Below are positions 1 through 7,033 of a DNA stretch of 16,770 nt, piece after piece (position 1 is the stretch's first letter; the number at the start of each line of letters is the position of its first letter). The notes beneath the pieces were generated by a model that was given only the letters and a program-made list of their open reading frames with translations, was not told where the DNA came from and did not search any database. The position numbers were made by a program, and so were the translations under genes. This DNA comes from an uncultured Prevotella sp. (GTDB lineage: Bacteria; Bacteroidota; Bacteroidia; Bacteroidales; Bacteroidaceae). The stretch spans positions 1 through 16,770 of the forward strand of contig CAKOVA010000042.1 in assembly GCA_934120735.1 (NCBI GenBank). Reading direction: 5' to 3'.

Positions 1-1490
1 TAGATGATGCGAATCATCTCTTGATACGTATTGCCTGTAGGAACTCTCACCAAACCTCCAAACTTACCAATACCAAAATCAACATGCACGATGAAGTCGC
101 CTGGCTCCATCTCTTGCAGCTCTTTCAGCGTGAGAGCCATCTTGCCTGAGCGCGCCTTATCCGACTTGAGGTTGTACTTATGAAAGCGTTCGAATATCTG
201 ATGATCGGTAAAACAGCATATCCTCAGGTTGTTGTCCACGAACCCTTCATGCAGCGAAGCATCGCCCGTTCCCTTCAAAGAAAGCGGCTCCTGGAGCCGG
301 GATGATGTCCTTGGGGCGCCATTGTCGTCACATAGGGCGGCATCGGGCGTGGCTCCCAGTATCTCACGAAGACGCTCTACCTGCTTTTTACTCTCGGCAA
401 AGATGTACAGACTGTACCCTTGCAGCGCATAGTCTGCAAAAGTTTGGCGCAACAGGTCAAAGTTTTTATGAAACAAGGGTAGCGGTGTAATGCTGAAGGT
501 GATGGTGGCCTGTGGCATGATGGATGGCTGCGTGCCAAACTGGATGCATTGAAAGCCAGCCACATCGTGTGCGAATTGCCGTGCCGTGATTAATTGTTGC
601 TCTCTTCGCAGCGTGCGAATAATCTCCTGTTGCTCTACCTCCGTGGCTCCTTCCATGCGCTCTTGCACCACCTGCGATGCAAAACCTTCGTTGTACACGC
701 GGTCGATGGTGTCGTGAACGTAGGTAAAATCTTTCATCACCAACAACGCATCGGCGGGTAAGAAGTGCAGGAACGGCACCTTATCACTGTCCGCGATGGC
801 CAATTGGGGTACGATTTCTATGGCCGATTGTTTATCCTTAGACAGCTGATCCTGCACGTCAAAAATGCGAATAGTATCTATCTCATCTCCAAAGAAGTCG
901 ATTCGCAAAGGCCATTCACAGCTGAACGAATAGACATCTACAATGCTTCCGCGCACGGCAAACTGCCCAGGTTCGTACACATAGTCCACCTCTTGGAACC
1001 CAAATGCCAGCAAATTTTTTTTCAGTTTCATGGGGTCGACTGTCTGTCCCACGTTCAACTTGATAGTACCCTCGTCCAGTTTTTGCTTCGACACCACCTG
1101 TTCGCACAGCGATTCGGGTGAGGCGACGATGTAAAGAGGCTTGCCCGCCGCCAGCTTGGACAATACCTCAGTGCGCAATATCTCGTTGGCGGCATCCCGT
1201 TGTCCATACTTCACGGCCCTACGGTATGACGATGGGAAATACAGCACTTGTTGATTGCCAAGCGCCTGTGTCAGGTCGTGATAGAAATAGCCCGCCTCAT
1301 CGGCATCCTGTAGAATGAAAAGAATGGTTTTGGACAGCTGTTTGGCCATTCCGGCGAACAGCATAGGGGCGGCAGAGGCCATGAGTCCTTGCAGGAAAAC
1401 GGTCTTTACCGACTTGTCTTCCAGTGCTTTTCGAAGCGCACCAGCCTGTGGCGACGCTCCATATAGTTGTTGAATGTCTTGTATATTCAT
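1..1490 (-). CDS. mfd: Transcription-repair coupling factor Mfd, N-terminal part (3' end outside window)
   Basis: Mfd is the ATP-dependent translocase that removes RNA polymerase stalled at DNA lesions and recruits UvrA for nucleotide excision repair in the cytoplasm. The frame stays open for about 496 codons from ATG 1490 to the window edge; I checked it for stops and found none. The protein begins MNIQDIQQLYGASPQAGALR. The UvrB-homology region fills roughly residues 1-340, with the family block EPGQFAVRGSIVDVYSF near residue 173. The RNA-polymerase-interacting (CarD-like) domain begins near 456 with EPGDFIVHVDFGIGKFGGL. The translocase motifs lie beyond the edge. An in-frame ATG at 1508 adds six residues, but the -7 promoter box (1510-1517) places transcription start downstream of it, so I prefer 1490. 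The gene is monocistronic at its 5' side, with fic 127 bp upstream in the same direction. Confidence 0.95.
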   Translation of the reverse strand, partial: MNIQDIQQLYGASPQAGALRKALEDKSVKTVFLQGLMASAAPMLFAGMAKQLSKTILFILQDADEAGYFYHDLTQALGNQQVLYFPSSYRRAVKYGQRDAANEILRTEVLSKLAAGKPLYIVASPESLCEQVVSKQKLDEGTIKLNVGQTVDPMKLKKNLLAFGFQEVDYVYEPGQFAVRGSIVDVYSFSCEWPLRIDFFGDEIDTIRIFDVQDQLSKDKQSAIEIVPQLAIADSDKVPFLHFLPADALLVMKDFTYVHDTIDRVYNEGFASQVVQERMEGATEVEQQEIIRTLRREQQLITARQFAHDVAGFQCIQFGTQPSIMPQATITFSITPLPLFHKNFDLLRQTFADYALQGYSLYIFAESKKQVERLREILGATPDAALCDDNGAPRTSSRLQEPLSLKGTGDASLHEGFVDNNLRICCFTDHQIFERFHKYNLKSDKARSGKMALTLKELQEMEPGDFIVHVDFGIGKFGGLVRVPTGNTYQEMIRII

Positions 1491-1509
1491 CGCAAATGCG
1501 TTGAGCATA

Positions 1510-1545
1510 CAAAGGTAATGAAATAAGCTGGAATAATGGACAAAA
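1510..1545 (-). promoter_or_regulatory. Bacteroidetes-type promoter of mfd
   Basis: Read on the minus strand there is a -7 box TACCTTTG (1510-1517), matching TAnnTTTG, and a -33 TTTG (within 1541-1545) about 23 bases upstream, at the upper end of the usual spacing. The box ends 19 bases before ATG 1490, giving a leader of about 14 bases and deciding the start codon. Confidence 0.7.
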
Positions 1546-1617
1546 GCATGTGTTATATCTAACCAGTAGCTGTAACTTCTTCAATGCAGCAGCGATTGTC
1601 ACTGATAAGAGCAACGG

Positions 1618-2442
1618 TTAAAACAAGAAGCTATAACTAGACTTCTGCGAAGCATTGAACCGCTCAATCTCCAAAGTGAGCGTTTTCCTTAACTGTCCTG
1701 CCATAAAGTCAAGGAACGGCTGATTTACATCTTCTTCCTGCGATTGCCGCAAGGCAGAAATATACGCTTCTCTATCTTCCTTGAATATCTTTGTTGGAAA
1801 CAGGTTGTAGCAAAACTGAATGTAATTCATCAGCAGGCGGGCGGTTCTTCCGTTACCATCGACCCACGGATGAATGGTCGCTAAGTTAATATGGGCATTG
1901 AAACTTAACTCGTATTGTTCCCGAAAGGTTACCGCTGTCTTCTGCTTTTCTTGCAACAAAGCGCAAAGCTCGTTCACTTTGGCAGGCACTTTCTGATAAC
2001 TCATATAAGAACGCCCACCCATTCCAGCCGTAACGCCACACAAGCGGAACTCACCTTTGGATGCATCGAAAGAGCCTCCCATCACATGATAAACACTGCC
2101 TGTCGTACGCATCAACGTTGCATTCAGCTTTTTCAAGAACGAAGCATCTACAGGCACACGGCTTTTGGCTTCCGCTTTGGCAAGCTCATACGCCTTTTTC
2201 AGGTCTTCGTTCATCAAATGATGTACCAAAGGTTTGCCTTTCGCAGTCAATCCCTCATCAAAAAGCATTTGCGCTTCCGTTTCGGTGAGTGTTGAACCCT
2301 CAATCGCTGTAGAGTGGGCAATAAGCGAATAAAGATAGTACTTCTCATAGTCTACCGCTTCACTGATACCGAGTTGCTGAAACTTCTGGTACAAGTGTTC
2401 AATCTCTTGCCAAACTCCTTGTTGCATTGATTTTTGCTTCAT
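1618..2442 (-). CDS. Fic family protein AMP-transferase, class II (self-inhibited)
   Basis: Fic proteins transfer AMP (or another phosphate-containing group) from a nucleotide to a hydroxyl side chain of a target protein. With the start at 2442 the protein has 274 residues. The catalytic loop HPWVDGNGRTAR (residues 191-202) matches HxFx(D/E)GNGRxxR except that Trp replaces the usual Phe at position 3; the catalytic His, the Asp, the GNGR anion-binding part and the last Arg are present. An N-terminal inhibitory motif S44-TAI-E48-G49 fits (S/T)xxxE(G/N), which marks class II enzymes whose inhibitory helix is in the same chain. The flap region before the loop (near 122-155) is intact. I see no C-terminal winged helix. 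An ATG at 2499 extends the frame by 19 residues, but a good -7 box (2460-2467) lies inside that extension, so 2442 is preferred; 2427 is also possible. No partner antitoxin gene is adjacent. The target is unknown. Confidence 0.9.
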   Translation of the reverse strand: MKQKSMQQGVWQEIEHLYQKFQQLGISEAVDYEKYYLYSLIAHSTAIEGSTLTETEAQMLFDEGLTAKGKPLVHHLMNEDLKKAYELAKAEAKSRVPVDASFLKKLNATLMRTTGSVYHVMGGSFDASKGEFRLCGVTAGMGGRSYMSYQKVPAKVNELCALLQEKQKTAVTFREQYELSFNAHINLATIHPWVDGNGRTARLLMNYIQFCYNLFPTKIFKEDREAYISALRQSQEEDVNQPFLDFMAGQLRKTLTLEIERFNASQKSSYSFLF

Positions 2443-2459
2443 CGAATTTATTTCGGTTT

Positions 2460-2491
2460 CAAAGATAGCGTATTTGTAGAATGCAACCAAA
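2460..2491 (-). promoter_or_regulatory. Promoter of the fic gene
   Basis: On the minus strand there is a TTTG (-33, 2488-2491), a 20-base spacer, and TATCTTTG (-7, 2460-2467), a full match to the Bacteroidetes consensus. The box ends 17 bases before ATG 2442. It rules out the longer reading frame from 2499. Confidence 0.75.
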
Positions 2492-2563
2492 GAAAACAAT
2501 GGGTAAATTTAACTTCAAAAAAAGCAGCTACTTTCCATTGACCATGCAACCGTCTTCCAAACC

Positions 2564-2634
2564 CATTGACTTTGGACCTCAAAGTCAATGAGATTGGGGG
2601 GCAAAGTCAATGCTTTTGGTGACCAAAGTCAATG
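2564..2634. repeat. Four-copy CAAAGTCAATG repeat array, one copy inverted
   Basis: The 11-mer CAAAGTCAATG occurs exactly at 2580-2590, 2602-2612 and 2624-2634, a strict 22-base period, and once inverted at 2564-2574 (CATTGACTTTG). The inverted copy and the first direct copy form a perfect 11-bp hairpin with a 5-base loop (2575-2579). Similarity extends past the core: TTGG follows three bases after it in the inverted copy and the first two direct copies. A degraded further unit may lie at 2535-2543 (CCATTGACC). The array lies between the 3' end of the glycosyltransferase gene and the 5' region of fic. Function is unknown; it has no T-run that would make it an obvious terminator. Confidence 0.8.
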
Positions 2635-2694
2635 CTATTCATTCATGACCTGCATCAAGTTGTAAATCAACAGGTTACCATCAGGCGAGTCAGC

Positions 2695-3447
2695 TCAATC
2701 CTTGGGCATGGGTGGATATTTGCGCAACCAGCCGTCTAAGCGCAAACGCATCACGCCAAAAAAGGCCTCTCCGAAGATGCCGCCACTCATCTTGCTTACG
2801 CCCTCACGACGATTGACGAAGACAACCGGCACCTCTTTAATCTTGAACCCTATCTTATAGGCAGTGTATTTCATTTCAATCTGGAAGCCATAGCCCTTGA
2901 AACGCACTTCATCCAATGGAATTGTTTCAAGCACACGGCGTTTGTAACACTTGAATCCAGCCGTGGTGTCATGCACGTTGAAGCCCGTCACGAATCGTAC
3001 ATACTTGGAGGCGAAGTAGCTCATCAACACTCTTCCGATGGGCCAGTTCACTACATTAACCCCACTGACGTAGCGTGAGCCAATGGAAAGGTCGTAGCCC
3101 TCGTCGTGACACGCAGCATACAGGCGCGGAAGGTCGTTGGGGTCGTGACTGAAGTCGGCATCCATCTCGAAGATATAGTCGTATTGATGTTGCAGCGCCC
3201 ACTTGAATCCAGTGATGTAAGCCGTGCCCAACCCCAGTTTACCCGACCGCTCGATGATGAACAACCGGTCGGCGAACTCGGTTTGCATCAGCCTATGAAC
3301 GATGGCTGCGGTGCCGTCAGGACTGCCGTCATCGATGACCAGGATGTGAAAACACTTATCCAACGCAAAGACGGCACGGATGATTTTCTCCATGTTCTCT
3401 TTCTCATTGTACGTCGGAATGATGACGATGCTGTCGGTTTTGTTCAT
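2695..3447 (-). CDS. Polyprenol/dolichol-phosphate mannosyltransferase-like GT2 glycosyltransferase (DPM1 family)
   Basis: This family transfers a sugar from a nucleotide-sugar to a polyprenyl phosphate on the cytoplasmic face of the membrane, making a lipid-linked sugar donor for envelope glycosylation. The 250-residue protein has the family blocks in order: IIPTYNE (9-15), IDDGSPDGT (38-46, nucleotide-sugar binding), DADFSHDP (96-103, carrying the DxD-type metal site), GSRY (123-126), TTAGFKCYKR (161-170) and GYGFQIEM (185-192). It ends after the catalytic domain with no C-terminal membrane segments, as in the short DPM1 type. It is separated from plsC upstream by 245 bp that carry a terminator-like hairpin, a strong promoter and a duplicated 61-bp repeat, so it is probably its own transcription unit with an unusually long leader. 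The sugar donor (mannose or another) cannot be told from the sequence. Confidence 0.9.
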   Translation of the reverse strand: MNKTDSIVIIPTYNEKENMEKIIRAVFALDKCFHILVIDDGSPDGTAAIVHRLMQTEFADRLFIIERSGKLGLGTAYITGFKWALQHQYDYIFEMDADFSHDPNDLPRLYAACHDEGYDLSIGSRYVSGVNVVNWPIGRVLMSYFASKYVRFVTGFNVHDTTAGFKCYKRRVLETIPLDEVRFKGYGFQIEMKYTAYKIGFKIKEVPVVFVNRREGVSKMSGGIFGEAFFGVMRLRLDGWLRKYPPMPKD

Positions 3448-3490
3448 AGCTTTATTATTTTATGGGTTCAAGATGTGGTGAAAAATGAGT

Positions 3491-3617
3491 GCGAGCCGAA
3501 CGCAATCAAGCTTGCTTGGAATTGCTAAGGCGATGCCTACCTTATGCAAAGACAGCGCGAGCCGAACGCAATCAAGCTTGCTTGGAATTGCTAAGGCGAT
3601 GCCTACCTTATGCAAAG
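3491..3617. repeat. Tandem duplication of a 61-bp repeat (period 66) in the leader of the glycosyltransferase gene
   Basis: Bases 3491-3551 and 3557-3617 are identical over 61 positions, with a period of 66. Each copy starts GCGAGCCGAACGCAATCAAG and ends CTACCTTATGCAAAG. Within each copy GCAATCAAG and CTTGGAATTGC can pair around a small loop, and AGGCGATGCCT is a 4-3-4 inverted repeat. The right edge (TGCAAAGGTA) contains the -7 box of the downstream promoter. A diverged relative is at 7914-7995. The array lies wholly between the promoter and the ATG of the glycosyltransferase gene. Confidence 0.9.
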
Positions 3618-3643
3618 GTAGTGGAATTAGTGTGATATGCAAA
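3613..3643 (-). promoter_or_regulatory. Promoter of the DPM1-like gene
   Basis: On the minus strand there is a TTTG (3640-3643), 19 bases, and TACCTTTG (3613-3620), a full consensus match. It is 165 bases from the ATG at 3447; the two 66-bp repeat periods account for 132 of these. The -33 TTTG is part of the T-tract that follows the plsC hairpin. Confidence 0.75.
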
Positions 3644-3692
3644 AACATTTCACGGCATTTTTACAGTCGACAGTTGTTGTCGCACATGCCGT
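3641..3692 (-). terminator. Terminator-like hairpin after plsC
   Basis: Immediately after the plsC stop, on the minus strand, ACGGCAT (3686-3692) pairs with ATGCCGT (3652-3658), with an inner CGACA/TGTCG stem (3668-3682). A TTTTT run (3641-3645) follows 6 bases after the stem. The gap between stem and T-run makes it weaker than a textbook intrinsic terminator. Confidence 0.5.
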
Positions 3693-4451
3693 TTACTGGT
3701 CAGGATTCTCGACAAAACCCTGATATTCGGGAGCCAGAGCACTCATGATGGCTTGATAGCTCTCGTCGATGGTTTGACTGATATGCCCGGTGTCACGTGC
3801 CTTTGGTGCGATAGGCTCGTGAATAGTCAGACGCAAAGGATGCCAGGAAACCCATTTCATGTCACGCATGCGAGGCATAACGTTGAAAGATCCGTTAATG
3901 GTCAATGGCACAATGGGCAGTTGAAGGTCGTTGGCCAGCATGAAAGCCCCCCGCTTAAAAGTAGCCATGTGACCCGTGAACGTGCGCGACCCCTCTGGAA
4001 AAACCACGAGCGACATGCCATCTTGCAGCATCTCATGCGCCTTGTCGTAGGTCTCTTTAACCTTACTGGGACTGCGTTTGTCAACAAAAATATGGTGTGC
4101 CGCCGCACAAGCGCGTCCGATAAACGGCATCTTGCGCAGTTGATGCTTCATCATCCACTTGAAATTGCGCCCTAAGAATCCATAAATCAGGAAGATATCG
4201 AAAGCCCCTTGATGATTGCTAACGAAGACATAAGAACGTTTCGGCTCCAGATGCTCACGTCCTTCCACCTTCACGGGCAACAGCAGAACACGAACAACCA
4301 GCCGCCCCCACCATCGTCCGGGATAATAACCCCAGAAATGTCCGTTACCAAGCGTACACCCAATGGTGACGACCAATGCCGTGAGCAGGGTGAAGACAGC
4401 AATGATGGGTGCTGCAATGAACAATTGATAGATGCGGTACAAATATTTCAT
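3693..4451 (-). CDS. plsC: 1-acyl-sn-glycerol-3-phosphate acyltransferase (PlsC/LPLAT family)
   Basis: This membrane enzyme adds the second acyl chain to lysophosphatidic acid to give phosphatidic acid, the precursor of membrane phospholipids. The 252-residue protein starts with a hydrophobic helix (about 8-33). It then shows the acyltransferase blocks: NHQGAFD (79-85, the NHxxxxD catalytic pair His80/Asp85), IFVDKR (121-126), FPEGSRT (151-157, glycerophosphate binding) and PIVPLTINGS (179-188). The start at 4451 lies 18 bases after the stop of the metallophosphoesterase gene, so the two are almost certainly cotranscribed. Related acyltransferases act on ornithine or glycine lipids, and the sequence does not exclude such a substrate. 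Confidence 0.88.
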   Translation of the reverse strand: MKYLYRIYQLFIAAPIIAVFTLLTALVVTIGCTLGNGHFWGYYPGRWWGRLVVRVLLLPVKVEGREHLEPKRSYVFVSNHQGAFDIFLIYGFLGRNFKWMMKHQLRKMPFIGRACAAAHHIFVDKRSPSKVKETYDKAHEMLQDGMSLVVFPEGSRTFTGHMATFKRGAFMLANDLQLPIVPLTINGSFNVMPRMRDMKWVSWHPLRLTIHEPIAPKARDTGHISQTIDESYQAIMSALAPEYQGFVENPDQ

Positions 4452-4469
4452 ACGTCCTGTTTTTTCTGA

Positions 4470-5639
4470 TTATTTCTGCCGATGCAGGGTGATGACGACT
4501 ATTTCTGCCGGCACACCAAAGCGAAAAGGAACGAGTCCACCCAGCCCGGCTGTCACATAAAGGAAACGGTTGCCCACCTGATAAAGCCCCCAGTCCTCGG
4601 CATACTTGAATTTGGAGGGGCGGATGCCCAACACGCTTATCTGTCCGCCATGGGTGTGCCCACTGAGCGTGAATTGTGCTTTCGACTCGGGCAGGATGTG
4701 CCTTCGCCATGCCGATGGATCGTGTTGCAGCATCACAACGAAAGCATCATCGCCGACACCTCGCAAGGTTTGGTGGATGTCGCCACGCATCGGATGCGGT
4801 GGAAGTCCATCGTTCTCTCCGCCAGCGATGACGATGGAATCGCGTCCTCTGTAGATAGACCGGTTCTCGTTCAGCAAGACTGTCCATCCACATTGTCGCT
4901 GACGCGAAACGGTTTCACGCTCATTGGCCACCTTGACGGCAGCATCGGCATGGATATATCCGCTGTAATCATGGTTTCCCAGAACGGAATATACGCCATC
5001 TTTTGCCTTGATGGATTTAAAAAGTCCTACAAACGGATAGAGCTCGGAGGGTTGAATATTTTGCAAGTCACCCGTAAAGACAACCATATCGGCTTGCTGT
5101 GTCCGAATACTGTCCACGGCTCGTTCCAAGATGGGGCGGCGTGATTTGAGATAACTCCCCACATGCGCATCAGACCAATGCACGATGCGATAGCCATCAA
5201 ACGATGCGGGTAGGTCCTTGAAGGTTACCTCTACATGTTTCACTTTCAGTTTTCTGATACCGAAGGTAGACCCATAAACAAAAATATAGATGAGCAACAA
5301 ACTCAGAACGAGTCCCACTAAGTTGCCCCAGTTGCGGCGTTTTTTGCGCAATCGGCAAAAGAACAGTCCGATAACCGAACAGATGGAAAACATCGCTTTG
5401 GGCACGATGAGCAGGCAAAGCAGCAACAAATAGTTGTCAATCCAAGCCGGATTGTCGGGGATAAAGTTAGGTTCGATGGCCATCTTGATGGTGTAAGCCA
5501 GCATCAAGAGAGCGGGAAGCCACCATAAAAGACGCTTCCACCAGGTGTATTTTTTCTTCTTCCGCAGGTAATGCAGGTCAAGATACACATCCGGAAGGAT
5601 GATGAGAAAGAGAAGAAAGATGAATATTCTTGCAATCAT
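4470..5639 (-). CDS. Membrane-anchored calcineurin-like metallophosphoesterase (YkuE/YaeI type)
   Basis: The protein has 389 residues. The first third is membrane: hydrophobic segments near 3-20, 37-56, 70-95 and 107-123. The rest is a dinuclear-metal phosphoesterase domain with all five motifs: SDAHVGS (156-162; Asp157, His159), GDLQN (190-194), LGNHDY (220-225), LQHDPSAW (304-311) and SGHTHGGQ (326-333). The GHTHGGQ ending and the N-terminal membrane anchor resemble the YkuE/YaeI group, some of which act on lipid or nucleotide-sugar pyrophosphates; the substrate here is unknown. It sits between pyrC (56 bp upstream) and plsC (18 bp downstream), in an apparent operon, which fits a role in lipid or envelope metabolism. 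That link is inference from position only. Confidence 0.87.
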   Translation of the reverse strand: MIARIFIFLLFLIILPDVYLDLHYLRKKKKYTWWKRLLWWLPALLMLAYTIKMAIEPNFIPDNPAWIDNYLLLLCLLIVPKAMFSICSVIGLFFCRLRKKRRNWGNLVGLVLSLLLIYIFVYGSTFGIRKLKVKHVEVTFKDLPASFDGYRIVHWSDAHVGSYLKSRRPILERAVDSIRTQQADMVVFTGDLQNIQPSELYPFVGLFKSIKAKDGVYSVLGNHDYSGYIHADAAVKVANERETVSRQRQCGWTVLLNENRSIYRGRDSIVIAGGENDGLPPHPMRGDIHQTLRGVGDDAFVVMLQHDPSAWRRHILPESKAQFTLSGHTHGGQISVLGIRPSKFKYAEDWGLYQVGNRFLYVTAGLGGLVPFRFGVPAEIVVITLHRQK

Positions 5640-5695
5640 AGGGTCGATGTGGCAACGGATAAGCTATAGAGTGAGTGGACTGCGGACGAAAGTTA

Positions 5696-7018
5696 TCATC
5701 GGAAACACAGGGCTTCACCCCGATAATCCTCGTCAAACACACCATCATCATAGACCAGATGACCATTGCAGAAGGTCTGCATGACCTTCCATTGATAGGT
5801 GTGTCCCGTCATTGGACTCCACCTACACTTGCTCTGAATCACGGATTCGGTCACCGTCCAAGGCGTGTTTGGCTTGACGATGGTGATGTCGGCTTTGTAT
5901 TTTTCGCGCAAGAACCCACGTTCGTTTACGTCGAACAACAGGGCAGGATGATGACACATCAACGTGACCAAACGCTCAATAGTGAGTACACCCGCATCTA
6001 CCAACTCCAACATCGTGGGCAAAGAGAATTGCACCATGGGCATGCCAGAAGCGGCAGTGCATGCTCCTCCTTGCTTATCGGGCAGCAAATGAGGTGCGTG
6101 ATCGGTCGCTACGGTATGGATTTCTCCTGTGGTGAGCGCCCTTCTTAGCGCCTCACGGTCGGCTTTTGTCTTGATGGCTGGGTTGCATTTGATGAGACTT
6201 TTCAGGGTTTTATAATCATCATCATAGAACATCAAATGCGGTATCACGGCTTCGGCGGTGATGTTGTCATCGCTACCAAAGAACGTTAGCTCCTTCGCAG
6301 TGGTGAGATGAGCCACATGCAAGCGTGTTCCATACTTCTTTGCCAATGCCACTGCCAAGGCAGTCGACTTGTAACATGCTGTCTCACTGCGTATGATGGG
6401 ATGCAAAGAGATGTCCACCTGCTCCCCCAACCGCTGTTTGTAGGCCTGCATGTTGGCGTTGATGAGGGTTGAATCTTCGCAATGCGCAATGATGGGGAAT
6501 GGACAAGTACGGAAGATTTGCTCCAAGGTTTCCCGCCTGTCTACCAACATATTGCCAGTACTGGCACCCATGAACAGCTTGATGGCCGGCACTTGATGGG
6601 GGTTGAGTGCTGGAATGAGGTCGGCATTCTGATTGGTCGCACCGAAGATGAAGGTATAGTTAACGTGGCTATGTTGCCTCCCCAACTCGTGTTTAGCCAG
6701 CAAAGTTTCTACTGAAGTAGTTTGCGGAACCGTGTTAGGCATGTCGAAAAAAGACGTAACACCACCGTAAGCCGCAGCTCGGCTCTCACTATCAATATCG
6801 GCTTTTGCCGTCAATCCCGGCTCACGAAAGTGCACATGCTCGTCGATGATGCCTGGTAATACGAAACACCCTGTGGCATCTACTTGCTTATCGTAGTGGC
6901 CACAGGGAGCATTTTTTCCTTCAATGATTGAAGTGATACGGTCATCTTGAATCAGTACAGAGCCTTCGAAAGCCCTACCTTCATTAACGATTGTTCCACC
7001 GTATATTGCTATTGTCAT
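5696..7018 (-). CDS. pyrC: Dihydroorotase
   Basis: Dihydroorotase closes N-carbamoyl-aspartate to dihydroorotate, the third step of pyrimidine synthesis, in the cytoplasm. The 440-residue amidohydrolase has the metal motif DEHVHFREPG (59-68; His61, His63), IIAHCED (176-182; His179), HVAHLTT (234-240; His237) and the catalytic ATDHAPH (304-310; Asp306). Length and the HFREPG motif fit the larger class I-like enzymes, not the about 350-residue E. coli type. Lys147 in AIKLFMGAS is at the position where related amidohydrolases carry a carboxylated lysine; whether it is modified here is an inference. The start is 15 bases after the stop of the lipoprotein gene, so pyrC is probably transcribed from that gene's promoter. 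Allantoinase or dihydropyrimidinase are less likely alternatives. Confidence 0.92.
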   Translation of the reverse strand: MTIAIYGGTIVNEGRAFEGSVLIQDDRITSIIEGKNAPCGHYDKQVDATGCFVLPGIIDEHVHFREPGLTAKADIDSESRAAAYGGVTSFFDMPNTVPQTTSVETLLAKHELGRQHSHVNYTFIFGATNQNADLIPALNPHQVPAIKLFMGASTGNMLVDRRETLEQIFRTCPFPIIAHCEDSTLINANMQAYKQRLGEQVDISLHPIIRSETACYKSTALAVALAKKYGTRLHVAHLTTAKELTFFGSDDNITAEAVIPHLMFYDDDYKTLKSLIKCNPAIKTKADREALRRALTTGEIHTVATDHAPHLLPDKQGGACTAASGMPMVQFSLPTMLELVDAGVLTIERLVTLMCHHPALLFDVNERGFLREKYKADITIVKPNTPWTVTESVIQSKCRWSPMTGHTYQWKVMQTFCNGHLVYDDGVFDEDYRGEALCFR

Positions 7019-7033
7019 GGTTATAGTTTGTTT

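Noticed and set aside
3460..3648. 62-codon minus-strand frame with a 22-residue repeat
   Set aside because: It exists because the repeat period 66 is a multiple of three. Its ATG lies upstream of the predicted transcript start and the frame has no other coding sign.
4482..5144. 220-codon plus-strand frame opposite the metallophosphoesterase gene
   Set aside because: It is a shadow of the phosphoesterase frame, which carries all five catalytic motifs.
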